NCBI GenBank assembly: GCA_015486475.1
Contig: WFRO01000415.1
Location: 1-11,835, forward strand
Direction of reading: 5' to 3'
Source: Bacteroidales bacterium
GTDB taxonomy: Bacteria > Bacteroidota > Bacteroidia > Bacteroidales > VadinHA17
DNA length: 11,835 nucleotides
Part shown: positions 11,609 through 11,835 of the stretch, one piece after another
How positions within the stretch are numbered: position 1 is the stretch's first letter
Layout of the letters: each line of letters begins with the position of its first letter
Made by a program: the position numbers and the translations under genes
Notes under the pieces: model-generated
What the model saw: only the letters and a program-made list of their open reading frames with translations
Database searches by the model: none
What the model was told of the DNA's origin: nothing

Positions 11609-11835
11609 ATGAAAAAAGACAATGTTTTTCAGAGTATGGGGATCCTGACGGTCCTGTTCCTTTTCCCTTTTCTGGCTTATGGTCAGTTCGAAGATCATCC
11701 GTATCATTTCACCGACATCCAAAAGATACCCACGACGCCTGTGAAAGCGCAGCAGCGCACGGGCACCTGCTGGTGTTTTGCGACCACCTCTTTTGTGGAG
11801 ACCGAGATCCTGCGTATGGGCGGGCCGGAGCTCAA
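11609..11835 (+). CDS. Exported C1 peptidase, bleomycin hydrolase/aminopeptidase C-like, N-terminal part (3' end outside window)
   Basis: The first 75 codons of a gene that continues past the window. Residues 1-25 look like a signal peptide: basic MKKD start, hydrophobic core ILTVLFLFPFLAYG, likely cleavage after AYG. The mature start then reads FTDIQKIPTTPVKAQQRTGTCWCFATTSFVETEILRMG (34-71). This is the catalytic region of C1-family cysteine peptidases: Gln48 or Gln49 as oxyanion-hole candidate and Cys54 in GTCW as nucleophile; TPVKxQxRTGTCW is typical of the bleomycin hydrolase branch. The His and Asn of the active site lie outside. Classical members are cytosolic, so an exported form would act in the periplasm or outside. 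The ATG at 11609 has a weak AAAG upstream. Confidence 0.85.
   Translation, partial: MKKDNVFQSMGILTVLFLFPFLAYGQFEDHPYHFTDIQKIPTTPVKAQQRTGTCWCFATTSFVETEILRMGGPEL

Overview
This window looks like chromosomal DNA of a Bacteroidota bacterium, probably Bacteroidales-like. The evidence is a DUF4270 gene, a CCDC81-type HU plus SPOR protein, a methionyl-tRNA synthetase with a KISTS signature and a C-terminal tRNA-binding domain, TAnnTTTG-type -7 promoter boxes, and start codons without clear Shine-Dalgarno sequences. Genus or species cannot be read from it. I see no tRNA, rRNA, CRISPR array, insertion sequence or phage gene.

Layout. Positions 1-435 (+) hold the end of a DUF4270 protein. Positions 489-6645 (-) are one tightly packed six-gene run, read right to left as wbpE-wbpD-wbpB-wbpA-galE-rfbB. 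The first four genes encode the complete route from UDP-GlcNAc to UDP-2,3-diacetamido-2,3-dideoxy-glucuronic acid: 6-oxidation, 3-oxidation, transamination and N-acetylation. galE and rfbB add a UDP-hexose 4-epimerase and a dTDP-glucose 4,6-dehydratase. The window has no glycosyltransferase, flippase, polymerase or WbpI-type 2-epimerase, so this is a sugar-nucleotide supply module. Transcribed divergently from wbpE is a membrane-anchored HU/SPOR protein (6822-7895, +). It converges on metG (7994-10030, -). To the right come yraN (10369-10734, +), an MmcQ/YjbR gene (11130-11507, +) and the start of an exported bleomycin-hydrolase-type C1 peptidase (11609 onward, +).

The genes are ordinary; the spacers are not. 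Seven intergenic places carry arrays of a degenerate 7-bp unit, GTTC/T-NNN on one strand and NNNGAAC on the other, in perfect 7-bp phase. Both convergent spacers (435-488 and 7895-7993) are almost entirely repeat. Several arrays begin inside a stop codon, one runs into the rfbB coding end, and one contains the start codon of the mmcQ-like gene. In the metG-side half of one spacer the period changes to 8 bp. The 395-bp yraN-mmcQ spacer is a composite of two heptad arrays, a G+C-rich inverted repeat and three stem-loops. The metG-yraN spacer contains three CTACGTAG palindromes at 12-bp spacing, and the wbpE/HU-SPOR divergent spacer a perfect 12-bp palindrome. These non-coding structures are the best candidates for something undescribed; I see no new protein-coding system.
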